A stretch of 64,000 nt of DNA from Limnanthes douglasii subsp. nivea (GCA_036936605.1 JAUPFV010000002.1:322292893-322356892), one strand, 5' to 3'. Positions 36,949 to 47,097 are shown, counted from the stretch's first letter. Translations and numbers: made by a program. Notes: generated by a model from the letters alone, not told the origin.

Positions 36949-37358
36949 CTTATATAGATATTTATAAGAACTATTAAATCATCGAATCCTTCCTCGAATT
37001 AACTTAATTTTATCATTCCTCGGATTCTTCACTCCTCGGATTCTTCCTCGTATCAAAACCAATTTTATCACTTTATGACTTTGTTGTGACTAAACTCAAT
37101 GGTTTATGATTTCTCTTTGATTTTAACTCAGCTTCGAAACTGACTTCTTGTGGCATAGCTTTATTTCTTCTTCGAATATTACCACTTCAAACATGGTTTA
37201 ATAACACTTCGAAATTTCTGATCCCTACCTAGGGGATTGATTAGACCCCTGACAGTAGACCTGTGACATTACACATTTCCCTTTTCGTTTCATATTCTGG
37301 CCAATGAAAACAACTTGCTTTTTCTACCCTTTCACATTCTCGACGTCCCTCTTCATTC

Positions 37359-37366
37359 TATAAATA
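37359..37366 (+). promoter_or_regulatory. TATA box for the antisense gene of element C
   Basis: TATAAATA on the plus strand, 168 bp upstream of the antisense gene's first ATG, in a sequence with CT-rich stretches. It lies outside the LTR, so the antisense gene may have its own promoter. This is a motif call only; no transcript evidence is available. Confidence 0.5.
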
Positions 37367-37420
37367 CCCAGCTACTCACTCCTTAAACACTTTTTAGTGA
37401 AACCATCTCTTGAACCATCT

Positions 37421-37489
37421 TCAACCTGTTCATCAGATCTTCAACCTGTTCATCAGATCTTCAACCTGTTCATCTTCAATCTGTTCATC
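37421..37489. repeat. 20-bp tandem repeat in the antisense gene leader
   Basis: TCAACCTGTTCATCAGATCT occurs at 37421 and 37441. A partial third copy at 37461 and a shortened variant (TCAATCTGTTCATCT) follow. It sits in the predicted 5' untranslated leader. Confidence 0.75.
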
Positions 37490-37533
37490 TTCTCTTGTCT
37501 CACCAAGCAACCTCTCATTCCAAAAACCATTGT

Positions 37534-40305
37534 ATGAGAAGATACCCTAGATACAATAGATTTAAACCCAGAAGACCAGTAAGATCAAAGAGAAATATCT
37601 TTCCTGGTCCTGGTTCCAGTAACCAAGTATTTGGGGCCTACGATTATCTTTGTATTTCTCGAAGAGCCAAAGAATACAAAGCTGCTGGGTTGATCTATAA
37701 CGGTCCTCACTCTTCCTGCACCACTTTTAAATATGGCAACTTTAATCCAAACCTTGCCACTTCGTCTTCACCTCTAGCTTCTAACCCAGAAAGTAGCTCA
37801 ACGACCTCTTCTTTCCAAAATCCAACCAAACCTTCAATACTAAGACCTCATCGGAAACCTAGAATAGTTACTTTAGACAAACCACCCACTTATAACAAAT
37901 CACAACTCAAATCACCTGTCCTTCAATTCGAAGAGGCAAAAAATCCTCAAACCAAAACACTTCCTCCTCAATTCGAGGCTATTAGAGCTAAACGTTCCAA
38001 AAAATCATCTTTCTTAGTAATGGGTGAAGAAACAAAAACCTCTTCCACTCCTCAACACTCTCCTCCTCCCCCACAAGAAGTGGATGATACTACACCAGAG
38101 TGTAGTCAGCCAATTCCTGTGACTCAACAAGAAACCCAAATTCGAAGTCACTCCGAGGAAGGTCACAAAAAGGATGATTCAGAAGCTACTGAATCCGATG
38201 CCGAGGAGGAATCCGAGGCTGAAGGCGTAGCTCCTCCAAAGAAGCCCCGAGGGAAAAGAAGTCTCATTACATTGCCTGAGAACGTTGCCTCATTAGTTCA
38301 GGAAAATCTCAAGCCTCTTTCTGCTTGGTACATTCTTGCCCTGAAGAATGTACCCTACAGCTACTACCTCGAATCGGAGAAGGAGCACCTCAGAAAGCTA
38401 TGGGGGTTAACTGATAATATGACACTTCGGCTACCAGTGGAAGGAGAGACACCCTTGAACTGCCAAAAAGATGAGCTGGTTGTGTACCCTGAGCTCTTTA
38501 ACTGGGGACTTCGGTTTCCCCTGGATCCGATGATCGTAAAGTTCTTCGAAATCCACAGACTGTGCCCAACCCAGGTTACTCCAAACTTGCTCTTCACTTT
38601 ATTTTCAGCAATCATGGTATCAAGACTTGGAGGTATTCCCCTCGAAATCGAGGACTTCATCTCAGTAACCAAAGTGTCAAATGGCCCTGTTCTACCATTT
38701 TATTATTTAACCCTTGAAGATGACTTGAAAATTATCGACGATCTCCTCGAAGCCGATAAATTCTGGAAACAACGATTCGTCTTTCTGTCAGGCGCCTGGG
38801 AAAATGGACATGAAATCTCCGATGCCAACCCTTCTAAACTCACCCTTACCTGGAGAGACAGTAGTAAGTGATACCTTCCTTTGCTTATTTAGTTGTTTTT
38901 GATTCAAACTACTTATATAACTATTTTTCTCTCTTTAGAAATTCCGAGGCGGTTTAAGGGTCGTCGAAAAGAAGCCAAGCTTATCTTCCAAAAGATGGCA
39001 GAGTGGGCTGAAAAGGCTTGGGGAAATGGCTTCCATTCAGCATTTGATCCTATTAACTTTGTTAATAGCCATCTTTGGGGAATATCACTAGGGGCTGACT
39101 TCCCTGAAGATCCGATGACGCCACCAGATCCTCTTCTAGTAGTTCAAAGGATTCTTGCACCAGATGGAAAGTGCTATCTCCCACTTCGGAATCGGAGTGA
39201 CAGCCATCTTCCTTTGAAGAAGAAAGGAAAGAAGAAAAACACCACCAGCAAAACTAAACCTCCCTCTACTTCGAAGAGTGTAAGGAAGAGAAAAACGTCT
39301 GCACCTTCGCTTCCCACCATATCCGAAGAAGACCAGCCCATCCTGAAAAAGACAAAGAAAAAACAAACTTCTCCAAAAAAGAAAGATAATAAGTCTAACA
39401 AGCCCAATGAAAAGAATGAGGCTGATCTCTTAGAGGATGTGCTAGCTTCCGAGGCACGAGGTAAAACTTTTGTCGAGGTGAATCCTGAGGGAGGTATAAC
39501 CCTTGGAGACAAACAAATAGATGACTATCTAAACCTCGATGACTTCAACTCAAGTGGAGATTTTGTACTTCCTGGTTCTCAACATGCCAACGTTGCTCCT
39601 CCAATTTCTACCGATGCTGCTACAACTTCCACATCGAATCCTTTTGCTCCCAATCATCAGCCAGAGAAATCTGATGAGGTAATTTCAATTCTTCAACCTT
39701 TCCCCAATCTAATTTCTGCAGTCACCAAATTATACGAAGAAGTGAGCAAATCTCAAACCCAACTGGAGCGTCTTGCCCAAGAGCTAGCTAGGAGTAGAAA
39801 AGAAACAGAGTCTGAAAAGACTTCTAAAAATGAAGCACTCCAAAAATTTGAAGCTGAGAAAGAACAGCTTCTTAAAAAGCACAAGGAGGAAGTCGAAGCT
39901 CTTAAAACTACTCATCTGGAAGCTCTTAAAAGTCTAAAGGCCGAACATTCTACTGCTATTTCCGATGCGACGGAGCTTATCAAAGAGACTAAAGAGAAAT
40001 TGGAAAAAAGCCAGACTGAAATTACTACACTTCGAGCAGGATTCGAAGAGGAAAAGGAGGCTGCAGTTAAAGAGGCGAAAAACAAAGTTAGCTCTGTGAT
40101 GCTTGAAGGCATGAAGAAAACTCAAATTGATACATCCATTCAGATCCTTCGAGAAGTTCATGCTGCTTGTCCAAGGCTAGACTTATCAAACCTTTGGAAA
40201 CGAGTTCCAGAAGAACAACGCCCAAAAGAAGCTTTCGAAGCTCCACCAAGCTCCTCCTCCGAAGAGGCGTCATCGGAAGATGAAGAACAAGAAAATAATG
40301 CTTGA
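37534..40305 (+). CDS. Antisense gene of element C: 898-aa protein, two exons (37534-38863, 38939-40305)
   Basis: Two long open frames on the strand opposite gag-pol join in phase across a GT-AG intron. The longer upstream frame opens at a TTG (37495); the first ATG is at 37534. Residues about 318-370 (for example FNWGLRFPLDPMIVKFF, then LCPTQVTPNL) resemble the plant 'putative gypsy-type transposon' domain (PF04195). Before it is an acidic stretch (about 212-240) and a basic KKPRGKR. Exon 2 has Lys-rich segments (about 535-600), a long heptad-like coiled coil (about 704-840) and an acidic Glu/Ser tail. Antisense ORFs between pol and the 3' LTR are known in Tat-type elements, but their function is unknown. 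The intact frame in a young element suggests selection. Confidence 0.8.
38864..38938 (+). other. Predicted 75-bp intron in the antisense gene
   Basis: Donor GTAAGT at 38864. The acceptor, TTTTTCTCTCTTTAG, is pyrimidine-rich and ends at 38938; the interior is T-rich, as in plant introns. Exon 1 ends one base into a codon and exon 2 supplies two, so the frame continues without a stop. Unspliced, the first frame ends at a TGA at 38869-38871. Confidence 0.8.
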
Positions 40306-40460
40306 TAGATCAAGTAGTTTGCTTTTGTTTTTTGTGTATGTGACTAAGTACTTCAGTTCTTTTTTGTAAACTTCGTATGTTATCCCACGAACAAACTACT
40401 TATTTTTTTTTATCTTAAATTTTCTGGTACACTTGTTTGAGCTGATTATTATTAATCATG
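40306..40460. other. 3' flank of the antisense gene
   Basis: A T-rich stretch between the antisense stop codon and the 34-bp array. It probably holds the 3' untranslated region, but no strong AATAAA signal was seen. Confidence 0.35.
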
Positions 40461-40698
40461 GAAGCACTCATAAGTCGTGGCACTTCGAAAATGTGATGCA
40501 CTCATAAGACGTGGCACCTCGAAAAATAGATGCACTCATAAGACGTGGCACCTCGAAAAATAGATGCACTCATAAGACGTGGCACCTCGAAAAATAGATG
40601 CACTCATAAGACGTGGCACCTCGAAAAATAGATGCACTCATAAGACGTGGCACCTCGAAAAATAGATGCACTCATAAGACGTGGCACCTCGAAAAATT
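40461..40698. repeat. 34-bp tandem array, 7 copies, between convergent genes
   Basis: Units begin GATGCACTCATAAGACG and start at 40461, 40495, 40529, 40563, 40597, 40631 and 40665. The first has four or more changes and the rest are nearly identical. The array lies between the end of the antisense gene (40305) and the end of pol (40931), which converge. There are no spacers, so it is not CRISPR-like. Confidence 0.9.
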
Positions 40699-40930
40699 TG
40701 GTTGTTTCTTCAAAGCTTTCGCTTCGGAAAATTATTCTTGGTCAACTTCCAAAGATGATCAATCTTTGCCAAATTACCAAAATAATAAATCACACATCAT
40801 AACAAACAACCAATGGCCAAAAGAAATTTTATTAAAAAATTCAATATCAATCAGACACCTCGTTAAAACCTTTCTGGGCCAACAGATAAGGAAAGAGTAT
40901 GTCTGTTTTACAAAAATTCGAAGTTCAGTT

Positions 40931-43900
40931 TTACTCACAGTACAATTTCAAGTGCTCTATGTTCCAAGGGTGCTTGAGCATCCTCCCTTCTCGATCTGAT
41001 AACCTGTAGGAACCTGGTTTGACTCTCATTGTAACTTTGTAAGGACCTTCCCAATTCGGGGCCAATTTTCCGAGGTGTTTATCCTTGGTGTGAAGAAACA
41101 CTTTTCGCAATACTAGATCGCCAATTTTGAATTCCCTTCTCTTAACTTTGGCATCGTACCTGCTTCTCATTAACGTTTGATAATGGATCACATTTAAATG
41201 TGCCTTGACCCTTTTTTCTTCCAACAAATCAAGTTCCACTCTTCTGGCCTCATCGTTATCTGCATCGGAATATCGTAATAGTCTGTAAGAAGGTAGTGTA
41301 GATTCAGCAGGGCACACAGCATCCATCCCATATACTAGAGAAAAAGGAGTCTCTTTTGTAGCCTCTCTAGGGGTTGTCCTATATGCCCATAATACTTCTT
41401 GAAGAAAATTTGGCCACTTCCCTGCTGCTCCAGCCAAATTTTTCTTTAAGCCATCCAAGATAGATCTATTTGTTACTTCCACTTGTCCATTTGCCTGAGG
41501 ATGAAAAGGAGTGGAAAAACATTGCTGTATCCCTTTCGAAGAGCAAAAAGAGTCCATTTCCTTGTTATTAAATTGAGGACCATTATCAGTTGTTATTTTT
41601 CGAGGTACTCCAAAACGGTAGCAAATATTGCTTTGAATAAACTTGATTACATCCTTAGCTTTTGTCCCAGCTAAGGGTTCTGCTTCTGCCCACTTCGAAA
41701 AATAATCAACCGCAACAATAATCATTTGTCTTCCACCAGAAGCCATAGGTAATGGTCCCACCAAATCAATGCCCCACCTATCAAAAGGAATCGCCTCTGA
41801 AATTGTCATTAGTGGTACTGCTGGTTTGTGTATTAAATTTGCATACCTTTGGCAAGTGTCACAACTTCGAACTAATGACTTGGCATCTTGTAAAATGGTA
41901 GGCCAATAATATCCTGCCAACAATACCCTACGCGTTAAAGCTCTAAACCCACAATGAGCTGACCCATCTCCATCATGCAGTTCGGACAAAACATTCTGAG
42001 ATTCATCCTTGCCTAAACATCGTAGTAAAGGTTTCGAAGCAGACCTTTTGTACAGCACCCCATCCAGTACCACATAGCCAAGGGATTTGTACTTTATTTT
42101 CTTGAGCAAGTGTTTATCCATAGGTAATATTCCATTCGAAATAAAGTTTAACAAGTCAAACCTCCAATCTCCTCGAGCACACGTCGGATTATTTACTACC
42201 TCATCAACAACTTCACATTGCTCAGAATTCGATCTAATCGAAGGCGATGGTTGGGTTACAATCCATGGGTATTCTTCTGAATAAGCCATCGTTGCCAAAG
42301 AATCAGCCATAGTGTTGCTTCCTCTTCGAATATGCTCCACTTCGACATTTTCAAACTGAGCCATCATCCCCCGAAGCTCTTGCAGATACAAAACCAAACG
42401 TTCCTTTTTAGCTTCTGATACCCCTTTAACGTGGTTAACTACCAACTGTGAATCTGTTTCCAAGCGTACAAACATTGCTCCACAAATCTTCGCCAACCTT
42501 AACCCTGCTAGCACAGCCTCATACTCAGCTTCGTTATTTGAAGCATGAAAGCCAAATTTTATAGCTTGAAACATAAATTCCCCCGTTGGTGCCACCAATT
42601 CCACTCCTGCACTTGACCCTTTACTACTGGATCCCCCATCAGTTCGAATTGTCCACGTCGGATTCTCATTCACCTTTTCTGTATCTTTCTCCTCGGGTCT
42701 GCTCGAATGAAACTCCACCAAAAAATCTGCTAAAGCTTGAGCTTTGATAGCTGTCCGAGGAGAAAATAGCACATCGAAATCTCCCAATTCCACAGACCAC
42801 TTTGTCATCCTTCCTGAAATATCTGGTTTTTGTAAAACGTTCTTTAATGGATATGAAGTTCGAACTACAATAGTATGTGCTTGGAAGTAAGGGCGCATCT
42901 TTCTTGCTGCCACTACTATACACAGTGCCAATTTTTCGAGCTTCAAATAACGTTTCTCAGCATCAACCAAACTTTTGCTGACATAGTAAACAGGCTTCGA
43001 AATTTTAGTATCCTCACTGATCAAAACTGCACTTACTGCATAATCCGATACTGCAATATACAAAAACAACTGTTCACCCTTTCGAGGCTTCGATAATATT
43101 TCAGGAGAGGATAAAAGATTTTTGATCTTCAGAAAGGCTTCTTCACAATCCGAAGTCCACTCAAAATTATTAGGCCTTCGCAGCACCTGGAAAAAAGGCA
43201 AGCACTTATCTGAAAAACGAGAAATGAATCTGTTCAGGGCTGCTAACCTGCCTGTTAGCATTTGCACTTCTTTGATATTCCGAGGTGAAGACATCGATAT
43301 CAAAGCCTTCAACTGTTCTGGGTCCACCTCAATTCCTCTTTCACTAATCATATACCCCAAAAATTTGCCAGATCGGACTCCAAATGTGCATTTTTCCGGA
43401 TTCAACTTCAATTGAATGGCTCTAAGATTCAAAAACGTTTCTTCCAAATCATCAATATGTTCATCATCACCTTTGCTTTTAACAAGCATGTCATCGATGT
43501 ATACTTCAATATTTCTCCCAATCTGTGAAGCAAACGCCTTATTCATCAGCCTCTGATATGTTGATCCAGCATTCTTCAACCCAAAAGGCATTACTTTATA
43601 GCAATGCAAACCTCTATCAGTAATAAAAGTCGTGCTTTCTTCATCATCTGGATTCATTTGAATTTGATTATACCCCGAAAATGCATCCATGAAAGTCAGA
43701 ATTTTATTTCCCGAAGTGGAATCCACTAACTGATCTATCCGAGGCACCCGAAAAGGATCTTTTGGACAGGCTCTATTCAAATCTGTGAAGTCCACACACA
43801 TTCGCCATTTTCCATTCTTCTTTTTTACTACCACCGGATTAGCCGTCCACCTCGGATAATTGGCCTCCCTAATATGTCCCATCTTGTATAACCGATCCAC

Positions 43901-44236
43901 TTCGGCAACTATGGCCTCAGATTTCTCCAATGAGAAGGCTCTTCTTTTTTGGATAATTGGTTTGACCTTCGGATCAACCGCTAGGCTATGACATATAATG
44001 TTGCTAGGGACTCCTACTACATCTTCGGATTTCCAGGCAAACACATCCAAATTTTCAGACAAAAAATTCAACAACTTTTCTCGCATCGTCAAAGATAACA
44101 GAGTGCCAATTCGAAGTACCCTGTCATTATTAAAAATATATTCCTCTATTTCTTCATTGACCACTACAGAACTCGGGGTTGACCTCGGATCATCAATTCC
44201 CTCGTCTGTTTCACCACAAGGCAACCCCCCAAACTG
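40931..44236 (-). CDS. pol: Element C pol: RT, RNase H, archaeal-type RNase H, integrase
   Basis: Continues in the gag-protease frame right after the UAG. There is no ATG near its start, so it needs readthrough or another bypass. Residues counted from 44224. RT about 125-300 has the catalytic FMDA (D180) and YIDD (242-245). The first RNase H (about 380-500) looks inactive: LYIAVS replaces the usual Asp-containing motif, and TSYPL the TD..PL motif. The archaeal-type RNase H (about 524-650) keeps RTDGG (D529), NNEAEYEA, ETDSQL (D591) and MADSLA (D641). Integrase has a zinc finger H750, H757, C788, C791 and a DD35E triad D820, D880, E916. It makes and integrates the element's DNA. Confidence 0.95.
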   Translation of the reverse strand, partial: QFGGLPCGETDEGIDDPRSTPSSVVVNEEIEEYIFNNDRVLRIGTLLSLTMREKLLNFLSENLDVFAWKSEDVVGVPSNIICHSLAVDPKVKPIIQKRRAFSLEKSEAIVAEVDRLYKMGHIREANYPRWTANPVVVKKKNGKWRMCVDFTDLNRACPKDPFRVPRIDQLVDSTSGNKILTFMDAFSGYNQIQMNPDDEESTTFITDRGLHCYKVMPFGLKNAGSTYQRLMNKAFASQIGRNIEVYIDDMLVKSKGDDEHIDDLEETFLNLRAIQLKLNPEKCTFGVRSGKFLGYMISERGIEVDPEQLKALISMSSPRNIKEVQMLTGRLAALNRFISRFSDKCLPFFQVLRRPNNFEWTSDCEEAFLKIKNLLSSPEILSKPRKGEQLFLYIAVSDYAVSAVLISEDTKISKPVYYVSKSLVDAEKRYLKLEKLALCIVVAARKMRPYFQAHTIVVRTSYPLKNVLQKPDISGRMTKWSVELGDFDVLFSPRTAIKAQALADFLVEFHSSRPEEKDTEKVNENPTWTIRTDGGSSSKGSSAGVELVAPTGEFMFQAIKFGFHASNNEAEYEAVLAGLRLAKICGAMFVRLETDSQLVVNHVKGVSEAKKERLVLYLQELRGMMAQFENVEVEHIRRGSNTMADSLATMAYSEEYPWIVTQPSPSIRSNSEQCEVVDEVVNNPTCARGDWRFDLLNFISNGILPMDKHLLKKIKYKSLGYVVLDGVLYKRSASKPLLRCLGKDESQNVLSELHDGDGSAHCGFRALTRRVLLAGYYWPTILQDAKSLVRSCDTCQRYANLIHKPAVPLMTISEAIPFDRWGIDLVGPLPMASGGRQMIIVAVDYFSKWAEAEPLAGTKAKDVIKFIQSNICYRFGVPRKITTDNGPQFNNKEMDSFCSSKGIQQCFSTPFHPQANGQVEVTNRSILDGLKKNLAGAAGKWPNFLQEVLWAYRTTPREATKETPFSLVYGMDAVCPAESTLPSYRLLRYSDADNDEARRVELDLLEEKRVKAHLNVIHYQTLMRSRYDAKVKRREFKIGDLVLRKVFLHTKDKHLGKLAPNWEGPYKVTMRVKPGSYRLSDREGRMLKHPWNIEHLKLYCE

Positions 44237-46681
44237 CTAACTCTCCATGAGATCATCAGAACCTTTACCACGTAACCTAAATGCAGCAGCATAACATTCT
44301 CTTGCCACCTTTTGGTCACTTCGGACTACACCAACTCTGTCCTCGACCACATACTTCAGACACTGATGAACTGTAGAAACTACAGCGTACATTTTGGCCA
44401 ACCATGATCTCCCAAGAATAGCGTTGTAACTTGATGGACAGTCCACCACCACAAAAAGTACCTGCACTTTCTTCTTGAAAGGCCCTTTCCCCAAAGAAAT
44501 TTCACCTTCGAATTCACCTATCACAATTGCTGATGCGCCAGTAAACCCAATGATAGTCCTCTCAGACTTTTCTATTCGAGGTGGTGAGGTCAACCTATCA
44601 TACGTTGACTTAAAAAGCACATTAGCAGAACTCCCTGTGTCGATCAGCACGCGTCGAATCTCCACCCCACATACTTCTGCTCCAATGACCACCGCATCCT
44701 CATGTGGCCCTGTAATGCCCCTCAAATCGTCTCCATCGAATATTATAAAGGGCACATCCTTTCTGCCGCCTAGATGTGCCGATGCACCTCCCTCAATTTG
44801 TCGTGTTAAATTTACTATATGCCTCTTCCTCGAATTATTGGTGTTGTTGGTCATCGAATCCCCTCCAAATATGGTTAATGATTCGAAAAAGGCACACAGA
44901 TCTCGAACACGTCCCTGACGCATCGGCTCATCTATCGACATTAACAAAAGTCGACTGGGGTCTGGCTCGACATATTCCGAGGCTACATCGAAACCATCTG
45001 CCTCACCTGCAACATCTAAAATCATTAACGCAGTTTCCTGCTTAGAATTGGGATTACCTCCTTTGGGAGCTGTTGCCTTGGCATTCTTCCTGACATACTC
45101 CAACAGCTTTCCATTTTCGATCAAAACTTGCATCTCCTTCTTCAGAGCAATGCAATCATTTGTATCATGGCCGATGTCCTCATGATACCTACAAAATTTA
45201 TTATTGCGCTCCTCTCTTGGCCTGTTGATAGCTGGTGGCTTTCTAAAATTGATTGTTCCTCTTGTTTTTTCATATATTGAAGCCACACTCTCAGTTAAAT
45301 CTGCATAGTAATCCGGCCTCACCCACACATTCGACCTGGACCTATACTGCTGCTGATTGTTAGAATTATGTTGATTATATCCCCCTTGATACGAGTTCGA
45401 GGCTCCTCGGTTAGAAACATTTGGATTGTTCTTCGGACGCGAGGGATTGTTGTTTGAGACGTTAGATTGTCCACTCCCTTTTTGAACAATACTAACACCT
45501 CCTCGAACCCTTGTTGATTCTTCGACCTTAATCTGGTCCTCTACCTGAGCCATAAGAGCTCCAAACGTTAACGCTCTACGCCTCGTAGTCTCATCGGCTA
45601 AATCCCCAGGCAACAGCCCCTGCCTGAACGCTGCCATAGCCACACTTTCCTCACAGTCATCCAGCTCAGCCTTTGTTGACACAAACCTCTTGGTATAATC
45701 CTTCAGCTTCTCTCCTACAGCCTGCTTGCACTGTATTATCGTGTCCCCATTGGCTCTCATCTCCTTGCTTCCCACAAATTGTCTGCGAAAAGCAGTGTAG
45801 AAACTTCTGAAATTTGCAATCGATTCCTTAGGAATCTTATTAAACCATTTTAGCGCAGTTCCCTTAAATGTTTGAGAAAAAGCTCTACACACCAATCTAT
45901 CATCATCTTCAAAATTAGTCATGTAGTTCTTAAATTGTTCGATGTGGTCATCGGGATCTTGAGTCCCATCAAACTTTTCAACTTTAGAAATATCAAAACG
46001 CCTCGGTAATGGCACTGATCTGATCTCCTTCACCAATGGTGAGTCCCTCCAATCAACCCCCTGGACATATTGGTCCTCATTTCTCATTCCCACAGTTGCA
46101 TACAAGCTGGACTCACCTTCATACCTCCGAGGCGAACACCTCCGAGGCGAGTATTTCCGAGGTGAATATACTCGCCTTTCTCTCTTTTTCCTTCCTTCCC
46201 TGTACATTTTAGATGGCCGGAGCTCATGCTCTGCCCCTCCTGAACGGCCTCGAGGACGCTCATACCTCGGTGTTTCATCAGATTCAGAATCTTCAAAATC
46301 CTCCTCATCACTAAAATTTTCATACAGTCGCCTTTGCAACTTTTCCTTCCTCTTCTTTATCCCGCTATACTCTTTTTTTTGTTCAGATCGTACCCTACGC
46401 TGCTCATAATGATCATCAGCTTCATCCATCGACTGATCAGACTGATCATTACGATCGCCACCTGCTATCTTAGATCTAAGCCTAGCACCGTCATTATTAT
46501 CTCCCTTCTTCTTTACCAATTCGTCAAGCTCAGCCACCTTCCTAATCATTTCATTCATTTTTCCTTCAAAGTCAAATTGAACAGGTTGAACTGGAACAAA
46601 TTTACCTGCCTCTTGCAGATCAGATTTCAGCGTTTCTATCACCTTGCGAACGGATGGATTGTCACCTTCCTCCGGATTCAT
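44237..46681 (-). CDS. gag-pro: Element C gag-protease (814 aa), ends at an in-frame UAG
   Basis: The frame is open from 46906 across the LTR and primer site, but the first ATG after the primer site is at 46681 (MNPEEGDNPS), chosen as the start. It has a basic, SPR-rich segment around residue 180 and a retrotransposon Gag domain at about 275-365 (WFNKIP to AAFRQGL). A zinc-knuckle-like C-H-H-C follows near 495-510 (CRYHEDIGHDTNDC). The aspartic protease active site is IDTGSSANVLF (D681-G683). The protein packages the RNA and matures the polyprotein. It ends with UAG (44239-44237) followed by CAG UUU, in the same frame as pol. Confidence 0.93.
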   Translation of the reverse strand: MNPEEGDNPSVRKVIETLKSDLQEAGKFVPVQPVQFDFEGKMNEMIRKVAELDELVKKKGDNNDGARLRSKIAGGDRNDQSDQSMDEADDHYEQRRVRSEQKKEYSGIKKRKEKLQRRLYENFSDEEDFEDSESDETPRYERPRGRSGGAEHELRPSKMYREGRKKRERRVYSPRKYSPRRCSPRRYEGESSLYATVGMRNEDQYVQGVDWRDSPLVKEIRSVPLPRRFDISKVEKFDGTQDPDDHIEQFKNYMTNFEDDDRLVCRAFSQTFKGTALKWFNKIPKESIANFRSFYTAFRRQFVGSKEMRANGDTIIQCKQAVGEKLKDYTKRFVSTKAELDDCEESVAMAAFRQGLLPGDLADETTRRRALTFGALMAQVEDQIKVEESTRVRGGVSIVQKGSGQSNVSNNNPSRPKNNPNVSNRGASNSYQGGYNQHNSNNQQQYRSRSNVWVRPDYYADLTESVASIYEKTRGTINFRKPPAINRPREERNNKFCRYHEDIGHDTNDCIALKKEMQVLIENGKLLEYVRKNAKATAPKGGNPNSKQETALMILDVAGEADGFDVASEYVEPDPSRLLLMSIDEPMRQGRVRDLCAFFESLTIFGGDSMTNNTNNSRKRHIVNLTRQIEGGASAHLGGRKDVPFIIFDGDDLRGITGPHEDAVVIGAEVCGVEIRRVLIDTGSSANVLFKSTYDRLTSPPRIEKSERTIIGFTGASAIVIGEFEGEISLGKGPFKKKVQVLFVVVDCPSSYNAILGRSWLAKMYAVVSTVHQCLKYVVEDRVGVVRSDQKVARECYAAAFRLRGKGSDDLMES

Positions 46682-46787
46682 CTTCAAACAGCGAAAAATC
46701 AAACGAGAAGTGAAAATTCGAACGAAAAACCTTTGAAAACGAGAACTCGAGCGTCGATTTTTGATCTGTTGATCAAGGTATCCTCGT

Positions 46788-46805
46788 CCCCTCCTTCTAG
46801 CGCCA
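46788..46805 (-). other. Primer-binding site of element C
   Basis: On the minus strand, TGGCGCTAGAAGGAGGGG starts three bases after the LTR end. TGGCGC fits the 3' end of a plant tRNA acceptor plus CCA; the exact tRNA was not assigned. Confidence 0.8.
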
Positions 46806-46808
46806 ATT

Positions 46809-47092
46809 TGGTGTGAATTAAAGTAGTAACGAGTGAATTCAGAACAGAGAGTTTGCAATGGAAAAATCAAGTAGTGAAAAGTACCTCTCAATATTTCATA
46901 GGTCAAAATAACCTTTTCAGCCTCTTTAAATAAGCAGGGCGAGTTAGTTAGAGAAACGGTTACATATTGTCATATTTGCAATCTAACCCCTATATTTCTC
47001 CTAAAGTCTAATTTTATCCCATATTTACAAGAATTATTACTCTAATCCCTAACATTTACATATTAGTCCCTAAGGAATATCTTTCCTTATCA
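46809..47092 (-). repeat. 5' LTR of element C (284 bp)
   Basis: It appears identical to the left LTR. A TATA-like TTATTTAAAG on the minus strand near 46922-46932 is a candidate promoter for the genomic transcript. Confidence 0.95.
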
Positions 47093-47097
47093 ATTTC
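47093..47097. other. Target-site duplication, right (ATTTC)
   Basis: Matches 36645-36649. Confidence 0.95.

Larger units (their letters stand above)
36650..47092 (-). mobile_element. Young Tat-lineage Ty3/gypsy retrotransposon C, full length (10443 bp)
   Basis: A complete LTR retrotransposon transcribed on the minus strand. In its own 5' to 3' order: LTR (47092-46809), primer-binding site, gag-protease, UAG, RT/RNase H/archaeal-type RNase H/integrase, a tandem-repeat spacer, an antisense gene, the polypurine tract, LTR (36933-36650). A second RNase H plus an antisense gene between pol and the 3' LTR point to the Tat group, probably near Retand-type elements. By eye it is clearly richer in G+C than its surroundings. 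Identical LTRs and a clean target duplication show recent insertion. Confidence 0.97.

Noticed and set aside
37495..37533. Antisense protein starting at 37495
   Set aside because: That codon is TTG; the first in-frame ATG is at 37534.
40461..40698. CRISPR-like direct repeats
   Set aside because: The 34-bp units are contiguous with no unique spacers, and the context is a plant retrotransposon.
44475..46816. Long plus-strand frames opposite gag (44475-44918, 46334-46816)
   Set aside because: They are shadows of the gag-protease frame with no recognisable domain.
46682..46906. Longer Gag with start at 46906
   Set aside because: The extra 75 codons read through the LTR end and the primer-binding site, which are not expected to be coding. 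The first ATG after the primer site is at 46681.
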